NCBI RefSeq assembly: GCF_036226445.1
Contig: NZ_CP108474.1
Coordinates: 4,960,001-5,024,000, forward strand
Length of the DNA: 64,000 bases
Direction: 5' to 3'
Source: Streptomyces sp. NBC_01255
Lineage (GTDB): Bacteria; Actinomycetota; Actinomycetes; Streptomycetales; Streptomycetaceae
Positions within the stretch are counted from its first letter, which is position 1. Every line of letters starts with the position of its first letter. The position numbers were made by a program, and so were the translations under genes. Below are positions 24,682 through 34,013 of the stretch, piece by piece. Under the pieces are notes generated by a model. That model saw only the letters and a list, made by a program, of their open reading frames with translations. It searched no databases and was not told the origin of the DNA.

Positions 24682-26247
24682 ATGACTCAGGTGGATGCAC
24701 GGCCCCAGGCCGGAGACACGGTAAGGCCAGTCGACGCCCCGGGCGCCACCCAGGCCGTACGCACCAAAGGCCTCGGAGGGAACTCCGTCGGCCTGCTCGG
24801 CAGTGCCGTCATCGGCATCTCGACCGTCGCCCCCGTCTACTGCCTGACGTCGACGCTCGGCTCCACGGCCGGCGAAGTCGGCCTGCAGATGCCCGCGATC
24901 TTCCTCGCGGGCTTCCTCCCGATGCTCCTCGTCGCCTTCGCGTACCGGGAGCTCAACCGGGTCATGCCCGACTGCGGCACCTCCTTCACCTGGACCGTGA
25001 AGGCCTTCGGCCCCAAGATCGGCTGGATGTGCGGCTGGGGGCTCGTCATCGCGACGATCATCGTGCTCTCCAACCTCGCCGGCGTCGCGACCTCCTACTT
25101 CTGGCTCCTCGCGGGTGAGATCAGCGGCAGCGAATCCATCGCCGCCCTGGACGACAACAAAGCCGTCCACATCATCACCTGCCTCACGCTCATCGCCGTC
25201 GCCACCGCCATCAGCTACCGCGGCATGACCGCCACCAAGGGCATCCAGTACGCCCTCGTCGGCCTCCAGCTCGTCGTCCTCGTCGTCTTCGTGGCGATGG
25301 CGCTGTCGAAGGCCGGCGACTTCGAGACCTCGGTCTCCTTCTCCTGGTCCTGGATGAACCCCTTCGCGGTCCAGTCCTTCGCCGCCTTCACCGCCGGCCT
25401 CTCGCTCTCGATCTTCATGTACTGGGGCTGGGACGCCTGCATGGCGACCAACGAGGAGACCACCGGCAGCGCGAAGACCCCCGGCCGCGCCGCGCTCATC
25501 GCGATGGTCGTGCTGGTCGCCTCGTACCTCGCCACCGGCATCGCCGCGCAGATGGCCGTCGGCTCCGGCGAGGAGGGCCTCGGCCTCGCCAACCCGGAGA
25601 CCTCCGACAACGTCTTCGCCGCCCTCGCGGGCCCGGTCATGGGTCCGGCGCTCGGCATCCTGCTCTTCGTCGCGGTCCTCGCCTCGGCGGCCGCGAGCCT
25701 CCAGACGACCTTCATCCCGGTCGCCCGCACGGTGCTCGCCATGTCCACGTACGAGGCGCTGCCGAAGTCCTTCACCAAGGTCCACCCGGTGTTCAAGACC
25801 CCCGGCAAGGCCACGATCGTGGCCGGCCTCGCCACCGGCGTCTTCTACACCGTGATGACCCTCGTCAGCGAGAACGTCCTGGTCGACACGATCTACGCGC
25901 TCGGCCTGATGATCTGCTTCTACTACGCGCTGACGGCCTTCGCCTGCGTCTGGTACTTCCGCGGCGAGCTCTTCCGCTCCGGCCGGGACTTCGCCTACAA
26001 GGGCCTCATGCCGCTGCTCGGCGGGCTGATCCTCACCTCCGTCTTCGGCAAGACCCTGTACGACATGTGGGACCCGGCCTACGGCTCCGGATCCGCCGTC
26101 CTCGGCGTCGGCTCGGTCTTCGTCATCGCGGTCGGGCTGCTGCTCCTCGGCGTGGTGATCATGCTGGTCATGCAGCGGAAGAGCCCGGCGTTCTTCCGGG
26201 GCGAGATCCTCACGAAGGAGACCCCGTCGCTGGTGGTCGCCGACTGA
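24682..26247 (+). CDS. APC-family amino acid permease
   Basis: The 521-aa protein has about 12 hydrophobic helices and the APC motif 'GNSVGLLGSAVIGISTVAPVY' cut short near its N-terminus, with 'YWGWDACMATNEETTGSAKTPG' in the middle, as in the amino acid/polyamine/organocation superfamily. It imports an amino acid, amine or similar cation. ATG 24682 is 7 nt after TAACGT and has no ribosome site, so leaderless translation is likely; GTG 24652 is an in-frame alternative. It follows the deacylase/ALDH genes and could supply their substrate, but it has no regulon palindrome. Confidence 0.88.
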   Translation: MTQVDARPQAGDTVRPVDAPGATQAVRTKGLGGNSVGLLGSAVIGISTVAPVYCLTSTLGSTAGEVGLQMPAIFLAGFLPMLLVAFAYRELNRVMPDCGTSFTWTVKAFGPKIGWMCGWGLVIATIIVLSNLAGVATSYFWLLAGEISGSESIAALDDNKAVHIITCLTLIAVATAISYRGMTATKGIQYALVGLQLVVLVVFVAMALSKAGDFETSVSFSWSWMNPFAVQSFAAFTAGLSLSIFMYWGWDACMATNEETTGSAKTPGRAALIAMVVLVASYLATGIAAQMAVGSGEEGLGLANPETSDNVFAALAGPVMGPALGILLFVAVLASAAASLQTTFIPVARTVLAMSTYEALPKSFTKVHPVFKTPGKATIVAGLATGVFYTVMTLVSENVLVDTIYALGLMICFYYALTAFACVWYFRGELFRSGRDFAYKGLMPLLGGLILTSVFGKTLYDMWDPAYGSGSAVLGVGSVFVIAVGLLLLGVVIMLVMQRKSPAFFRGEILTKETPSLVVAD

Positions 26248-26280
26248 CGGCAGCCGTACGTTCCTGAGTCATCCGAAACG

Positions 26281-26316
26281 CGAAGGTGGCGGCCCGTGGG
26301 GGGTCCGCCACCTTCG
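26281..26316 (+). terminator. Terminator of the permease gene
   Basis: CGAAGGTGGCGG and CCGCCACCTTCG form a perfect 12-bp stem with a 12-nt loop, 33 bp after the permease stop. It is followed by TCAT. Confidence 0.75.
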
Positions 26317-26347
26317 TCATTCCGCTGTACGGGGTCAGGGCCAGGGG

Positions 26348-26563
26348 TCAGCGCCCGGGGAGCAGCTTCTCCACCGCCGCGTTGGCCGGCGGCAGGTCGG
26401 GCGTGCCGGCCGGCTTCGCCTTGGGGGCCAGGACGCCGCTGAGCGGGACGACGGAGGGCAGGTTCATGCCGCCGGTGTCGGCGGCGGCGGTCCCGGCGGT
26501 GGCGCCCGCGAGACCCGCGGCGGCGAAGGCGGTCAGGGCGGCTGCGGTGAGGATCTTCTTCAT
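26348..26563 (-). CDS. Small secreted protein, 71 aa
   Basis: The protein has a classical signal peptide (MKKILTAAALTAFAAAGLAG...AGTAAA) with probable cleavage after AAA near residue 28. The mature peptide is only about 43 residues, Pro/Ala-rich, and ends in LLPGR. It resembles the many short secreted proteins of Streptomyces of unknown role. It has no cysteines, so it is not a chaplin. Confidence 0.65.
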   Translation of the reverse strand: MKKILTAAALTAFAAAGLAGATAGTAAADTGGMNLPSVVPLSGVLAPKAKPAGTPDLPPANAAVEKLLPGR

Positions 26564-26622
26564 GCCGGTCCAACGCGGACGGGACGGATCCGGTTACGAC
26601 GACGGCCCGCCGCCCGTGATGC

Positions 26623-27084
26623 CTACCAGGTCGCCCCGGCCGGCTGCCGGGTCGTCGCGTTGATCCGGTTGAAGAGGTTGGTGACCCCGAGCCACAGCAC
26701 GATCTGGGCGAGCTGCGTCTCGTCGTAGTGGCGCGCGGCCTCCTCCCACACCTCGTCCGGCACGGCGTCCGCGCGGTCCGCGAGCCGGGTCGCGTGCTCG
26801 GCGAGGGCGAGCGCCGCCCGCTCGGCCTCGGTGAAGTACGGGGTCTCCCGCCAGGCCGCCACCGCGTGCAGCCTCTCGTCGGTCTCGCCCTCCTTCTGCG
26901 ACTTCAGGGCCCCGCCGACCACGCAGTAGCCGCAGCCGTTGATCTGGCTGGCGCGGAGGTGGACCAGGTCGAGGGTGGAGGCCGGCACGTCGCCGCCGGA
27001 CTGGACGGCCTTGACGAGCCGGAGGATGGCGGGCACGGCGTCGGGGAGGACGGCGGCGGGGTTGGACATGCGTGCGACGGCCAC
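26623..27084 (-). CDS. AhpD/carboxymuconolactone decarboxylase-family protein (copy 1)
   Basis: The 153-aa protein carries the AhpD-type redox motif CGYC in 'LRASQINGCGYCVVGG' and the conserved 'LALAEHATRLADR'. AhpD proteins act as peroxidase-linked thiol reductases. GTG 27084 follows AAGGAG by 6 nt and is divergent from the GNAT gene at 27108 (23-bp gap). It is a clear paralogue of the gene at 27598, sharing the start 'NPA.VLPDA.PAI..LVKA' and the end 'LFNR.N.T.RQPAG'. Confidence 0.88.
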   Translation of the reverse strand: MAVARMSNPAAVLPDAVPAILRLVKAVQSGGDVPASTLDLVHLRASQINGCGYCVVGGALKSQKEGETDERLHAVAAWRETPYFTEAERAALALAEHATRLADRADAVPDEVWEEAARHYDETQLAQIVLWLGVTNLFNRINATTRQPAGATW

Positions 27085-27107
27085 GGCGGGCTCCTTAGGA
27101 TGCGGGC

Positions 27108-27632
27108 GTGAACTACGTGTATGGGGAAACGGGCTGGTCGCTGCGCCCGGGCAGGCCGGAGGACGTCGAGCCGGTCGCCGAGCTGCGGGCGGTCGTCATG
27201 CGGGACGACCTGGTGCGGCTCGGCCGCTACGACGAGCACCGGGTGCGGCAGCGGCTGCGGGACGGGTTCTCGCCCGCGTACACCTCGGTGATCGAGGTCG
27301 GCGGCGCCTTCGCGGGCTGCGTGACGCTCCGCCCGTACGAGGAGGGTGACGGGGCAGGGGTCTACCTGGAGCACTTCTACCTGGCCCCCGAGCTACAGGG
27401 GCGCGGCCTCGGGACGGCGGTGCTGCGCGGCCTCCTCGACCGGACGGACGAGGAGGGGATACCCATCCGTCTCGTGGTCCTGAAGGGGAGCGCGGCCCGC
27501 CGTCTCTACGAGCGCGAGGGGTTCGCGGTCGAGTCGGAGGAGGACCCGGTCGACGTGCTGATGGTGCGGGAGCCCGCCCGTACCGTCACAGGCACCGTCA
27601 GAAGCCCACGCCGGCCGGCTGCCGGACGGTGA
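27108..27632 (+). CDS. GNAT-family N-acetyltransferase
   Basis: The 174-aa single-domain acetyltransferase has the acetyl-CoA pyrophosphate loop 'LAPELQGRGLGTAVLRGLL' and the C-terminal 'AARRLYEREGFAVESE'. Its substrate is unknown. It is flanked by two AhpD paralogues on the opposite strand. Its 3' end overlaps the second by 35 bp, so antisense interference is possible. Confidence 0.88.
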   Translation: MNYVYGETGWSLRPGRPEDVEPVAELRAVVMRDDLVRLGRYDEHRVRQRLRDGFSPAYTSVIEVGGAFAGCVTLRPYEEGDGAGVYLEHFYLAPELQGRGLGTAVLRGLLDRTDEEGIPIRLVVLKGSAARRLYEREGFAVESEEDPVDVLMVREPARTVTGTVRSPRRPAAGR

Positions 27633-28065
27633 CGTTGAGCCGGTTGAAGAGGTTCGTGATCGCGACCATCAGCACGATCGACGCGAGCTGCCTCTCGTCG
27701 AAGTGATCGGCGGCGGCGTCCCAGATCGCGTCCGGCACGGCGTCCGAGACGTCGGCGAGCCGGGTCGCGGCCTCGGCCAGCGCGAGGGCCGCGCGCTCCT
27801 CGTCGGAGAAGTACGGCGCCTCGCGCCAGGCGGCGACGGCGAACAGCTTCTCGTCGCTCACCCCGGCCTTCCTTGCGTTCTTCGCGCCGATGTCGACGCA
27901 GAAGCCGCAGCTGTTGATCTGGCTGGCCCGCAGGTGCACGAGCTCCAGGGTCGATTCGGGGACCCCGCCCTGCTTGGCGGCCTTCACCAGGTTCATGATC
28001 GCCGGGCCGGCGTCGGGCAGGACGTAGGCGGGGTTGGTCATACGGGCCTTGGGCTCGTGCAGCAT
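27598..28065 (-). CDS. AhpD/carboxymuconolactone decarboxylase-family protein (copy 2)
   Basis: The 155-aa protein has the motif CGFC in 'LRASQINSCGFCVDIGAKN', 'LALAEAATRLADVSD' and the same C-terminal 'LFNRLNVTVRQPAG' as copy 1. ATG 28065 is chosen because GAGGAG lies 9 nt upstream. An extension to 28164 would read through the TCGGTCGT repeat and looks non-coding. It probably acts in peroxide or thiol redox chemistry. Confidence 0.88.
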   Translation of the reverse strand: MLHEPKARMTNPAYVLPDAGPAIMNLVKAAKQGGVPESTLELVHLRASQINSCGFCVDIGAKNARKAGVSDEKLFAVAAWREAPYFSDEERAALALAEAATRLADVSDAVPDAIWDAAADHFDERQLASIVLMVAITNLFNRLNVTVRQPAGVGF

Positions 28066-28090
28066 GGTGATCGCTCCTCGGCGTCTCTCG

Positions 28091-28121
28091 TCGGTCGCTC
28101 GGTCGTTCGGTCGTTCGTCGC
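28091..28121. repeat. Short tandem repeat TCGGTCGY
   Basis: There are three adjacent copies (28091-28098 TCGGTCGC, 28099-28106 TCGGTCGT, 28107-28114 TCGGTCGT) plus a partial TCGTCGC. It lies in the leader of the second AhpD gene and may vary in copy number between strains. Confidence 0.6.
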
Positions 28122-28198
28122 TTTCACAGCAATGACGGACCGGGCGCCGAGAATGTGACACCACCGGAGAACTTTTTTCGGGGAGTCTCCCGTGAGCC

Positions 28199-28942
28199 CT
28201 ACGCCTCCGCGATGAGGGCGGTCGCGACCGTGCGGAAGCCGAGCCGGCCGTAGAGCCGGGCCACGTCCGCGTCCGACGCCGTCAGGAACACCAGCTCCGC
28301 GCCCCGGGCGCGGGCGTCCGCGACGAGCGCGGCGGTCACCGCGAGCCCGAGGCCGCGGCGGCGGGCCGCCGGGACGGTGCCGACGCCGACGACCTCGGAG
28401 ACCGGACCGACCGGCTGGTGCTGCCCGGCCGAGAGGGCGACGCCGACGCTGTCGAGGGCCGCCGCGAGCCGGGTCAGCCCGGCGTCGATCCGCTCGGCGA
28501 TCCGCTCGGCGGTGCCGGGCTGGGGCGCCATGCCGAAGGCCGCGTACGGGGCGGCGACGGCGGTCGCCAGGGCGTCGGTGTCGCCGGCGTCGACCATCCG
28601 GACGGTGACCCCCTCGGGGCCCGGTACGGCGAGGCCGTCGCCCTCCAGGACCATCAGCGGGTGCTCGTGCACGGTGAGCCCGCTCGCCTCCACGGCCGCC
28701 CGGAGCCCCGGCGTCGTCTCCGCGACCCACTCGAAGGCCTCGGGCACCCCGAGCTCCCGCTGCCGGGCCCGCACCGCCTCCACGGCGTCGAGCGCCACGA
28801 CGCCGGAGTGCCCGAGCGTGGGGCGGGCGTAGAAGGGCCAGCCCTCCCCCTCCCGTACGAACAGGGTCAGGGGCCCGTGCGCCTCGGCGCGGGCGGAGGA
28901 GCGGGGGACGGCGTCGTAGTACGACTCGATTCGGTTCAGCAC
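28199..28942 (-). CDS. GNAT-family N-acetyltransferase
   Basis: The 247-aa protein consists of an N-terminal half of unclear fold (LNRIESYYDAVPRSSARAEA) and a C-terminal GNAT domain. The domain has 'VGVGTVPAARRRGLGLAVTA' and 'VARLYGRLGFRTVATALI'. GTG 28942 lies exactly 6 nt after TACCGT (28954-28949) with no ribosome site, so it looks leaderless. Two-part GNAT proteins of this size are frequent in Streptomyces, with unknown substrates. Confidence 0.82.
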   Translation of the reverse strand: MLNRIESYYDAVPRSSARAEAHGPLTLFVREGEGWPFYARPTLGHSGVVALDAVEAVRARQRELGVPEAFEWVAETTPGLRAAVEASGLTVHEHPLMVLEGDGLAVPGPEGVTVRMVDAGDTDALATAVAAPYAAFGMAPQPGTAERIAERIDAGLTRLAAALDSVGVALSAGQHQPVGPVSEVVGVGTVPAARRRGLGLAVTAALVADARARGAELVFLTASDADVARLYGRLGFRTVATALIAEA

Positions 28943-29068
28943 GCGGACACGGTAGGGGGCGGGGTGGTCGACCGCCTTCGAATATCGGACGGACGGTACG
29001 AGGAACCGGTCATGGCATGATCCCGTCACCATGGGCAGGAGTGACAGGGGAACAGTCGAGGGGGAGCC

Positions 29069-29737
29069 ATGAGCCGGACGCACGCCTGCCCGGGATGCGG
29101 GCAGGACGACCGGGTGCAGGCCGTGCCCGCCGTGTACCTCGCAGGCCGGGACGCGGTCACCAGCCGCGAGCGGAACCGGGACGGCGACCTGCGGACCGTG
29201 ACGCGGACGGTGACCACCGGACTCTCGGACGCGCTCGCGCCGGTGCCCGGGGCACCCGCCCACGCCATCGGTCTGCTCGGCTTCCTCAGCGGATTCGTGT
29301 GCGTCGCCGCGTTCCTGGGCTGGGTCTTCGTCGGGGGCGGTCTGGAGTCCGGGCCGGAGCTCGGGCCGGGGTCCGGGGCGGTGTCCGAGCCGGACTTTTC
29401 GATGTTCGGGACCCCGGAGGATCTCGGCCCGGACCTGGGCTACCTGGGCTGGGTCTCGGCCGGCGCCCTCGCCGTCACCCTCCTGGTCCTCTTCGAGGTC
29501 CGGCGGCGCCGGACGGCCTTCGCCCACCTCACGCGCGGCCGCGGCCGCGCCGAGGAGCTGTGGTCCCAGGGCTGGTACTGCCACCGCTGCGGCACGGTCC
29601 ACTTCGAGGACGTCCCGGGCGAGGACCGCGCCCCGCTCACGCTCCAGCGCTTCCGCGAGAAGGTCTGGGAGCAGGGAGGGTACGGCGAGCTGGCGGCGGT
29701 GCGGCGCGCGGTGGACCCGGCCCGTGGCCGGGACTGA
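29069..29737 (+). CDS. Membrane protein with N-terminal zinc-ribbon motif
   Basis: The 222-aa protein starts with 'HACPGCGQDDRVQAVPAVY', a CxxC zinc-knuckle half. Two probable membrane helices follow (about residues 66-92, 'AIGLLGFLSGFVCVAAFLGW', and about 128-148, 'LGWVSAGALAVTLLVLF'). The soluble C-terminal part has a second CxxC ('YCHRCGTVHFEDV'), so two cysteine pairs may form one Zn site. ATG 29069 has GGGGGAG upstream. Function is unknown. Confidence 0.78.
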   Translation: MSRTHACPGCGQDDRVQAVPAVYLAGRDAVTSRERNRDGDLRTVTRTVTTGLSDALAPVPGAPAHAIGLLGFLSGFVCVAAFLGWVFVGGGLESGPELGPGSGAVSEPDFSMFGTPEDLGPDLGYLGWVSAGALAVTLLVLFEVRRRRTAFAHLTRGRGRAEELWSQGWYCHRCGTVHFEDVPGEDRAPLTLQRFREKVWEQGGYGELAAVRRAVDPARGRD

Positions 29738-29821
29738 CGACCGCCCGTGTCGTACCGAGGCGTACGACCCGCCCGTGTCGTACCCCTCGGAAAACCGCGC
29801 CCCACCCCCTACCGTGCCGCT

Positions 29822-30658
29822 ATGCGGATCTCGACCACGATCTTCCTGACCGACGAGACCATCACCCCCGTGCGGCTCGCGCGCGAGCTGGAGGAGCGCG
29901 GCTTCGCCGGGCTGTACCTCCCCGAGCACACCCACATCCCCGTCGACCGGACCACGCCCTACCCCCAGGGCGGCGAACTGCCCCGGGAGTACGGCCGCAT
30001 CCTCGACCCCTTCGTGGCGCTCGGGCAGGCCGCCGCCGTCACCGAACGGCTCGGGCTCGGCACCGGCGTCACGCTGATCGCCGAGCACGACGCGATCGCC
30101 CTCGCCAAGCAGATCGCGACCCTCGACCACCTCTCCGGGGGCCGCTTCACCCTCGGTGTCGGCTACGGCTGGAACCGGGAGGAGGCCGCCGACCACGGCG
30201 TCGACTGGTCGACCCGCCGGAAGCTCACCCACGACCGGCTGGCCCTGATGCGGGCCCTGTGGGCGCCGGAACCCACGGCGTACGAGGGGGAGTTCAGCCG
30301 CTCCGTCCGCGCGTCGCAGGCCTGGCCCAAGCCGCCGCGCGGCGACGCGCCCCGCATCCTGCTGGGCGGTGCGGCGGGCCCGAAGCTCTTCGCGCGGATC
30401 GCCGCGGAGGCGGACGGCTGGATGCCGATCGGCGGCCGGGGCCTGACGGAGTCGCTCCCGGTCCTGCGCGAGGCCTGGGAGGCCGCGGGCCGCGACCCGA
30501 AGAGCCTCCAGCTCGTCCCGTACGCGGTCCTCCCGAACCCCGGCAAGCTCGCGCACTACGCGGAACTGGGCTGCGAGGAGGTGGTCCTCCAGCTGCCGCC
30601 GGGGGGCGAGGCGGAGGTGCTGGGGGTTTTGGACGAGTACGCGCACTACCTGTCGTAG
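29822..30658 (+). CDS. LLM-class F420-dependent oxidoreductase
   Basis: The 278-aa luciferase-like protein has 'GLYLPEHTHIPV', 'ALAKQIATLDHLSGGRFTLG', 'GVGYGWNREEAADHGVDW' and 'RILLGGAAGPKLFARIA'. These are diagnostic of the F420-dependent LLM subfamily. It has no regulon palindrome, unlike the two other LLM genes. ATG 29822 lies 6 nt after TACCGT (29810-29815), giving a leaderless start; an extension to 29747 lacks support. The toxin-antitoxin pair follows 18 bp downstream. Confidence 0.88.
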   Translation: MRISTTIFLTDETITPVRLARELEERGFAGLYLPEHTHIPVDRTTPYPQGGELPREYGRILDPFVALGQAAAVTERLGLGTGVTLIAEHDAIALAKQIATLDHLSGGRFTLGVGYGWNREEAADHGVDWSTRRKLTHDRLALMRALWAPEPTAYEGEFSRSVRASQAWPKPPRGDAPRILLGGAAGPKLFARIAAEADGWMPIGGRGLTESLPVLREAWEAAGRDPKSLQLVPYAVLPNPGKLAHYAELGCEEVVLQLPPGGEAEVLGVLDEYAHYLS

Positions 30659-30664
30659 GGGCGC

Positions 30665-30670
30665 TATAGT
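30665..30670 (+). promoter_or_regulatory. -10 box of the second toxin-antitoxin operon
   Basis: TATAGT lies exactly 6 nt before the ATG at 30677. No ribosome site follows, so the antitoxin transcript should be leaderless. It overlaps the 18-bp gap after the LLM gene. Confidence 0.6.
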
Positions 30671-30676
30671 CGACCT

Positions 30677-30961
30677 ATGGCGACGACGACGATTCAGGTC
30701 TCCCGCGAGACCCGCGACCACCTGGCCACCCTCGCCGTGGAGCGCGGTCTCACCCTGGGCCAGCTGGTCCAGCAACTCGCGGAGCGCGTGCCCACCCGCG
30801 ACCAGATCGCCGAACGGCTGCGGGCGGACCGTGACCACGCCCGCGCGCTCCTCGGTGTGGACGTGAGCGACGAGGAGTTCGACCAGGCGCCCGACGTCCT
30901 CGGCAACATCTACAAGATCGCGGCGGAGAAGGTCCGGGCCGCCCGGGGCGAAGCCGCGTGA
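30677..30961 (+). CDS. Antitoxin (ribbon-helix-helix type)
   Basis: The 94-aa protein has the short strand-helix-helix pattern 'TTTIQVSRETRDHLATLAVE' followed by 'LGQLVQQLAERVPTRDQIAE' and a C-terminal toxin-binding part. It precedes the PIN gene with a 4-bp overlap (GTGA). It is not closely similar to the antitoxin at 17782, so the two systems should not cross-talk. Confidence 0.78.
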   Translation: MATTTIQVSRETRDHLATLAVERGLTLGQLVQQLAERVPTRDQIAERLRADRDHARALLGVDVSDEEFDQAPDVLGNIYKIAAEKVRAARGEAA

Positions 30962-31356
30962 TCATCCTCGACTCCAGCGCGGTTCGCGCGCTCGCCGAGG
31001 GCCACAAGGCGCTCATCGAGCTCGCTGCCAACATGGCGAAGACCCCGGGTGACGCCATGTGGGTCCCGGCTCTGTGCCTGGCGGAGGCCGAGGCGACGAG
31101 TGAGGGTGCCGGGCGTGCCGCCCTCACCTTCTCCGCCGTCTCCGTCGATGACCTCGACACCGTCGCCGCCATGACCGTCGGCACCCTCGTGCGCGACGGC
31201 TTCGGTGGCCTGGACACCTGCCACGCGCTCTACTGCGCCTCGCCCCGACCGCAGTTCACCGGAATGTCGATCCTGCTCACGGCCCATGAGGACCGCTACC
31301 CGCCCGGCATCGTGACGGTGGACATCGACTCGCCCGGGATACTGGGCCACCACTGA
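30958..31356 (+). CDS. PIN-domain-like toxin
   Basis: The 132-aa product starts '[15 protein letters not shown]', with the first PIN acidic residue in LDSS. '[11 protein letters not shown]' and '[17 protein letters not shown]' supply the others. The last part ('[17 protein letters not shown]') is where VapC proteins have the fourth acidic residue. GTG 30958 overlaps the antitoxin stop. It is probably an RNase; the target is unknown. Confidence 0.75.
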   Translation: MIILDSSAVRALAEGHKALIELAANMAKTPGDAMWVPALCLAEAEATSEGAGRAALTFSAVSVDDLDTVAAMTVGTLVRDGFGGLDTCHALYCASPRPQFTGMSILLTAHEDRYPPGIVTVDIDSPGILGHH

Positions 31357-31402
31357 CCCCCCTTCCTACGGGGACCCGAACCCGACCCGGCGTGCCCGCT
31401 CG

Positions 31403-31408
31403 TATGCT
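31403..31408 (+). promoter_or_regulatory. -10 box of fbiC
   Basis: TATGCT lies 6 nt upstream of the fbiC ATG at 31415 with no ribosome site between, which indicates a leaderless mRNA. Confidence 0.55.
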
Positions 31409-31414
31409 CGGTTC

Positions 31415-33997
31415 ATGACGGATCACCAGGCAGCACGTCCCACCGAGAACGCCATGCGTCGCGCGCTCAAGCGGGCCAGGGACGGGGTCGCGCTCGATGT
31501 CACCGAGGCCGCCGTGCTGTTGCGGGCGCGCGGGGAGGACCTCGCCGACCTCGTCGCCTCCGCCGGGCGCGTGCGGGACGCCGGTCTCGAGGCCGCCGGA
31601 CGGCCCGGGGTCATCACGTACTCGAAGAGCGTGTTCATACCCCTCACCCGACTCTGCCGGGACAAATGCCACTACTGCACCTTCGTCACCGTGCCCGGCA
31701 AGCTGCGCCGGGACGGCCACGGGATGTTCATGTCACCGGACGAGGTCCTCGACGTCGCCCGGCGCGGGGCCGAGATGGGCTGCAAGGAGGCCCTGATCAC
31801 CCTCGGCGACAAGCCCGAGGACCGGTGGCCCGAAGCGCGCGAGTGGCTCGACGCCCACGGCTACGACGACACCCTCGCGTACGTACGGGCCATGGCGATC
31901 CGGATCCTGGAGGAGACCGGGCTGCTGCCCCACCTCAACCCCGGCGTGCTGTCCTGGACCGACTTCCAGCGCCTCAAGCCCGTCGCGCCGTCCATGGGCA
32001 TGATGCTGGAGACGACCGCGACCCGCCTGTGGAGCGAGCCCGGCGGGCCCCACTACGGCTCCCCCGACAAGGACCCCGCCGTGCGCCTGCGCGTCCTGGA
32101 GGACGCGGGACGGTCCTCCGTGCCGTTCACGAGCGGGCTGCTCCTCGGCATCGGCGAGACCGTCGAGGAGCGCGCCGAATCGCTGTTCGCGCTGCGCCGC
32201 GTGGCCCGCGCGTACCACTCGATCCAAGAACTGATCATCCAGAACTTCCGCGCCAAGCCGGACACGGCCATGCGCGGCATGCCCGACGCCGAGCTGGACG
32301 ACCTGGTCGCCACCGTCGCCGTCGCCCGGCTCATCATGGGCCCCTCCGCCTGCCTCCAGGCCCCGCCCAACCTCGTCGACTCCGAGTACGAGCGGCTCAT
32401 CGCCGCCGGCATCGACGACTGGGGCGGCGTCTCCCCGCTCACCATCGACCACGTCAACCCCGAGCGCCCCTGGCCGAGGATCGAGGAGCTGGCCGAGCGA
32501 TCCGCCGCCGCCGGCTTCGAGCTGCGCGAACGCCTCTGCGTCTACCCGGAGTTCATCCAGCGCGGCGAACCCTGGCTCGACCCCCGCCTCCTCCCGCACG
32601 TCCGCGCCCTCGCCGACCCCGAGACGGGTCTCGCCGACCCCGACGCACCCGTCCGCGGCCTGCCCTGGCAGGAGCCCGACGAGGCCTTCACCGCCGCCGG
32701 CCGCACCGACCTGCACCGCACCATCGACACCACGGGCCGCACGCACGACCGGCGCGACGACTTCGACGAGGTCTACGGCGACTGGGACGCGCTCCGCGAG
32801 GCCGCCGCCCCCGGGATGGTCCCCGAGCGCATCGACACCGACGTCCGCGAGGCCCTCGCCGTCGCCGCCGACGACCCGACGAAGCTCACCGACCCCCAGG
32901 CGCTCGCCCTGCTGCACGCCGACGGGCCCGCACTCGACGCCCTCACCCGGATCGCCGACGACGTCCGTCGGGCGGCCGTCGGTGACGACGTGACCTACAT
33001 CGTCACGCGGAACATCAACTTCACCAACGTCTGCTACACCGGCTGCCGTTTCTGCGCCTTCGCCCAGCGGCGTACCGACGCCGACGCGTACACCCTCTCC
33101 CTCGACCAGGTCGCGGACCGCGCCCAGCAGGCCTGGGAGGTCGGCGCCGTCGAGGTCTGCATGCAGGGCGGCATCCACCCCGACCTGCCCGGCACCGCCT
33201 ACTTCGACATCGCGCGCGCGGTGAAGGAACGCGTCCCCGGCATGCACGTGCACGCCTTCTCGCCGATGGAGGTCGTCAACGGCGCCACCCGCACCGGTCT
33301 GTCGATCCGCGAGTGGCTGACGGCGGCGAAGGAGGCCGGGCTCGACTCGATCCCCGGCACCGCCGCCGAGATCCTCGACGACGAGGTCCGCTGGGTTCTC
33401 ACCAAGGGCAAGCTGCCCACGGCCACCTGGATCGAGGTCGTCACCACCGCCCACGAGCTGGGCATCCGCTCCAGCTCCACGATGATGTACGGGCACGTGG
33501 ACCAGCCCCGGCACTGGCTCGGCCACTTCCGGACCCTCTCCCGCATCCAGCAGGAGACCGGTGGCTTCACCGAGTTCGTGACGCTCCCCTTCATCCACAC
33601 CAACGCGCCCGTCTACCTCGCGGGCATCGCCCGCCCCGGCCCGACCGCCCGCGACAACCGCGCGGTCATCGCGATGGCCCGGCTCCTCCTCCACCCGCAC
33701 ATCCCCAACATCCAGACCAGCTGGGTGAAGCTGGGCACCGAGGGCGCCGCCGAGATGCTCCGCTCGGGCGCCAACGACCTGGGCGGCACCCTGATGGAGG
33801 AGACCATCTCCCGTATGGCCGGGTCGAGTTACGGCTCGTACCGCTCGATCCGCGACCTGGAGGCCATCGCGGAGGCGGCGGGCCGCCCGGCGAAGCCCCG
33901 GACGACGATGTACGGGGAGGTCCCGGAGGAGCGGCAGCGCACGGCGAGGGCGTCCGACGGCCACCTCCCGGAACTCCTGCCGCTCGTCCAGGAGTGA
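31415..33997 (+). CDS. fbiC: FO synthase (bifunctional CofG/CofH), deazaflavin core of F420
   Basis: The 860-aa protein is the fused two-domain radical-SAM enzyme that makes 7,8-didemethyl-8-hydroxy-5-deazariboflavin from tyrosine and a pyrimidine intermediate of flavin synthesis. The CofG half carries a Cx3Cx2C cluster (C81, C85, C88 in '[12 protein letters not shown]'). The CofH half carries a second one (C540, C544, C547 in '[10 protein letters not shown]'). The length matches actinobacterial FbiC. It supplies cofactor for the LLM and Ddn-type enzymes in the window. A TATGCT -10 box lies 6 nt before ATG 31415. Confidence 0.97.
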   Translation: MTDHQAARPTENAMRRALKRARDGVALDVTEAAVLLRARGEDLADLVASAGRVRDAGLEAAGRPGVITYSKSVFIPLTRLCRDKCHYCTFVTVPGKLRRDGHGMFMSPDEVLDVARRGAEMGCKEALITLGDKPEDRWPEAREWLDAHGYDDTLAYVRAMAIRILEETGLLPHLNPGVLSWTDFQRLKPVAPSMGMMLETTATRLWSEPGGPHYGSPDKDPAVRLRVLEDAGRSSVPFTSGLLLGIGETVEERAESLFALRRVARAYHSIQELIIQNFRAKPDTAMRGMPDAELDDLVATVAVARLIMGPSACLQAPPNLVDSEYERLIAAGIDDWGGVSPLTIDHVNPERPWPRIEELAERSAAAGFELRERLCVYPEFIQRGEPWLDPRLLPHVRALADPETGLADPDAPVRGLPWQEPDEAFTAAGRTDLHRTIDTTGRTHDRRDDFDEVYGDWDALREAAAPGMVPERIDTDVREALAVAADDPTKLTDPQALALLHADGPALDALTRIADDVRRAAVGDDVTYIVTRNINFTNVCYTGCRFCAFAQRRTDADAYTLSLDQVADRAQQAWEVGAVEVCMQGGIHPDLPGTAYFDIARAVKERVPGMHVHAFSPMEVVNGATRTGLSIREWLTAAKEAGLDSIPGTAAEILDDEVRWVLTKGKLPTATWIEVVTTAHELGIRSSSTMMYGHVDQPRHWLGHFRTLSRIQQETGGFTEFVTLPFIHTNAPVYLAGIARPGPTARDNRAVIAMARLLLHPHIPNIQTSWVKLGTEGAAEMLRSGANDLGGTLMEETISRMAGSSYGSYRSIRDLEAIAEAAGRPAKPRTTMYGEVPEERQRTARASDGHLPELLPLVQE

Positions 33998-34013
33998 GGG
34001 GCATGATGCGTCC

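Noticed and set aside
28091..28121. Tandem TCGGTCGT repeats as the beginning of a CRISPR array
   Set aside because: The repeats are adjacent, only 8 bp long and without spacers.
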